Under the pieces are notes generated by a model that saw nothing but the letters and a program-made list of their open reading frames with translations, did not search any database and had not been told where the DNA came from. This document shows, one piece after another, positions 52,981-53,767 of a stretch of 53,767 nucleotides of DNA (position 1 is its first letter; every line of letters starts with the position of its first letter). The translations under genes and the position numbers were made by a program. Where the stretch lies: the NCBI GenBank assembly GCA_913062865.1, contig CAJXWO010000015.1:1-53767 (forward strand), read 5' to 3'. The DNA comes from an uncultured Paracoccaceae bacterium (GTDB lineage Bacteria > Pseudomonadota > Alphaproteobacteria > Rhodobacterales > Rhodobacteraceae).

Positions 52981-53697
52981 ATGTCCAACGTCATCGCGCT
53001 TACCGTTCCCCATCGCGTTCCGCCCCAAGAGGACCGGATCGCCGCCATGCTCGACAGTTTCGCAGGCGCGCGCCGCTTTGGCGATGATGTGTTCTGGCTC
53101 AAGGAAAATGCGGAGCTTCTGAATATCCTCGAATGCACGGGGCAGCCGGTTTCCGACACCGCCCGCGCCGCGCATGCGGGGTTCTACGACATGGTGGACC
53201 GCAGGCTGTCCTTTTTTCCGCAGTATTACCGGTTCCTGCTGTCCATCACCCTCGATCTCGAGGACCTGGGCCAGCCGGGCCAGAAATCCGAAGCGATGAT
53301 CGACTGGCTGATCGCGCAGGGCGTGGCCCGGGCCGAACTCTCGGACCTGCAACGCATGGAGGCTCGCCGCCTGATGCTGCGGCGCGGGCGCGACCCCCTT
53401 CCCGAGGATCCGGGGCTCGAGGACCGGATGCGCGGCTTTGTCGGGCAGTCCCATACCTTCGCCGTCCCGAACAAGAAGGCCGCCTATGAGCTGACCCACA
53501 CGGTCTTCTATCTCTCCGAATATGGCCGCCGCGACCCGCAGCTGGGCCCGCAGGCGGTGACTAGCCTGACATATGCGGGCATTCTGGCCCATCTCGACCT
53601 GAATGCCGACCTTCTGGCCGAAGTCTGCGTGGCCCTGCGCTATGCCGGCGCGACCCCACCCGCGATCTGGGAAACATGGATCGCCCGGGACAGGTGA
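52981..53697 (+). CDS. 238-aa unknown protein downstream of the repeat peptide
   Basis: Soluble, largely helical, no signal peptide or membrane span and no motif I can tie to a reaction. Notable segments are KENAELLNILECTGQPVS, MVDRRLSFFPQYYRFLLSITLDLEDLG, NKKAAYELTHTVFYLSEYGRRDPQLGPQ and AGILAHLDLNADLLAEVCVALRYAGATPPAIWETW. The H-T-V-F-Y-L-S-E-Y and A-H-L-D-L-N-A-D patches could form a site. It follows the repeat peptide on the same strand by 114 bp, making it the natural candidate partner (modification, export or immunity). I do not assign a function. Confidence 0.8.
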   Translation: MSNVIALTVPHRVPPQEDRIAAMLDSFAGARRFGDDVFWLKENAELLNILECTGQPVSDTARAAHAGFYDMVDRRLSFFPQYYRFLLSITLDLEDLGQPGQKSEAMIDWLIAQGVARAELSDLQRMEARRLMLRRGRDPLPEDPGLEDRMRGFVGQSHTFAVPNKKAAYELTHTVFYLSEYGRRDPQLGPQAVTSLTYAGILAHLDLNADLLAEVCVALRYAGATPPAIWETWIARDR

Positions 53698-53767
53698 ATC
53701 GCACTTGAGCTTTGACAGTTGTGCAGAACTGGATTCTTGAGGTTTCATCATCAGATGGAGCTTCGAG

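Overview
The window is a stretch of chromosome from a high-GC alphaproteobacterium of the Rhodobacteraceae/Roseobacteraceae type. The evidence is ALAS-type HemA (C4 heme pathway), a Tat-exported TRAP solute receptor, an Entner-Doudoroff pair (edd-eda), single-cysteine DksA, the order amidase / PBP1A / prfB, and many small proteins of the kind restricted to this group. I see no prophage, transposase, CRISPR array or plasmid gene. Nearly all of it reads as ordinary core and shell chromosome. This rests on reading translations and motifs, with no database search.

Layout. 1-2.65 kb: the end of tRNA-Asp, a small membrane protein, a haloacetate dehalogenase and an M20 peptidase. 2.65-9.3 kb: hemA behind an FNR-type box, a RodZ-like protein, ispG, a DsbA protein followed by a shrunken CxxC-less relative, and a BepA-like protease. 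9.3-18.5 kb: aminotransferase, cell-wall amidase, a TPP enzyme, PBP1A, prfB and a DUF2189 membrane protein. 18.5-24.1 kb: a Rieske oxygenase with its small partner and an upstream XRE regulator, a divergent cold-shock-like small protein, then ilvN and ilvB. ilvB sits behind a complete transcription attenuator whose 15-residue leader peptide was not among the longer reading frames. 24.2-32.6 kb: a Memo-AMMECR1 fusion, a two-component system, and a divergent TRAP transporter (dctPQM) with an unusually large DctM. 32.7-38.7 kb: VOC protein, bpt (N-degron leucyltransferase), RDD and DUF2852 membrane proteins, YbaK, glnE. 38.7-43.8 kb: eda-edd, a lipoprotein, an RlmI-like methyltransferase and a PIN protein. 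43.9-49.6 kb: M48 protease, DUF3817, a VWA (CoxE-like) protein, a 55-residue membrane protein, a DUF2927 lipoprotein, a GNAT and a MoxR ATPase. 49.7-53.77 kb: DksA, an FAD monooxygenase, exonuclease III, a frameshifted repeat peptide and a 238-residue unknown protein.

How genes work together. ilvB and ilvN form acetolactate synthase, and the attenuator ties its expression to charged Leu/Val/Ile tRNA. The sensor kinase and response regulator stand divergently to the TRAP operon and are its obvious candidate regulators. edd and eda split 6-phosphogluconate to pyruvate and glyceraldehyde-3-phosphate behind a LacI-family-like palindrome. MoxR and the VWA protein are a probable chaperone pair separated by three genes.

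The most unusual items are: the 52.57-52.87 kb locus, with 60-bp tandem repeats encoding an FSSGMAP motif and an apparent one-base frameshift, followed by an unrecognised protein; GTAG-footed REP-like palindromes between ilvN and ilvB and at 43.83 kb; a pair of 18/20-identical operator-like repeats before the DUF2852 gene; the redox-dead DsbA relative; and the GEA in place of GDG in the IlvB cofactor motif.
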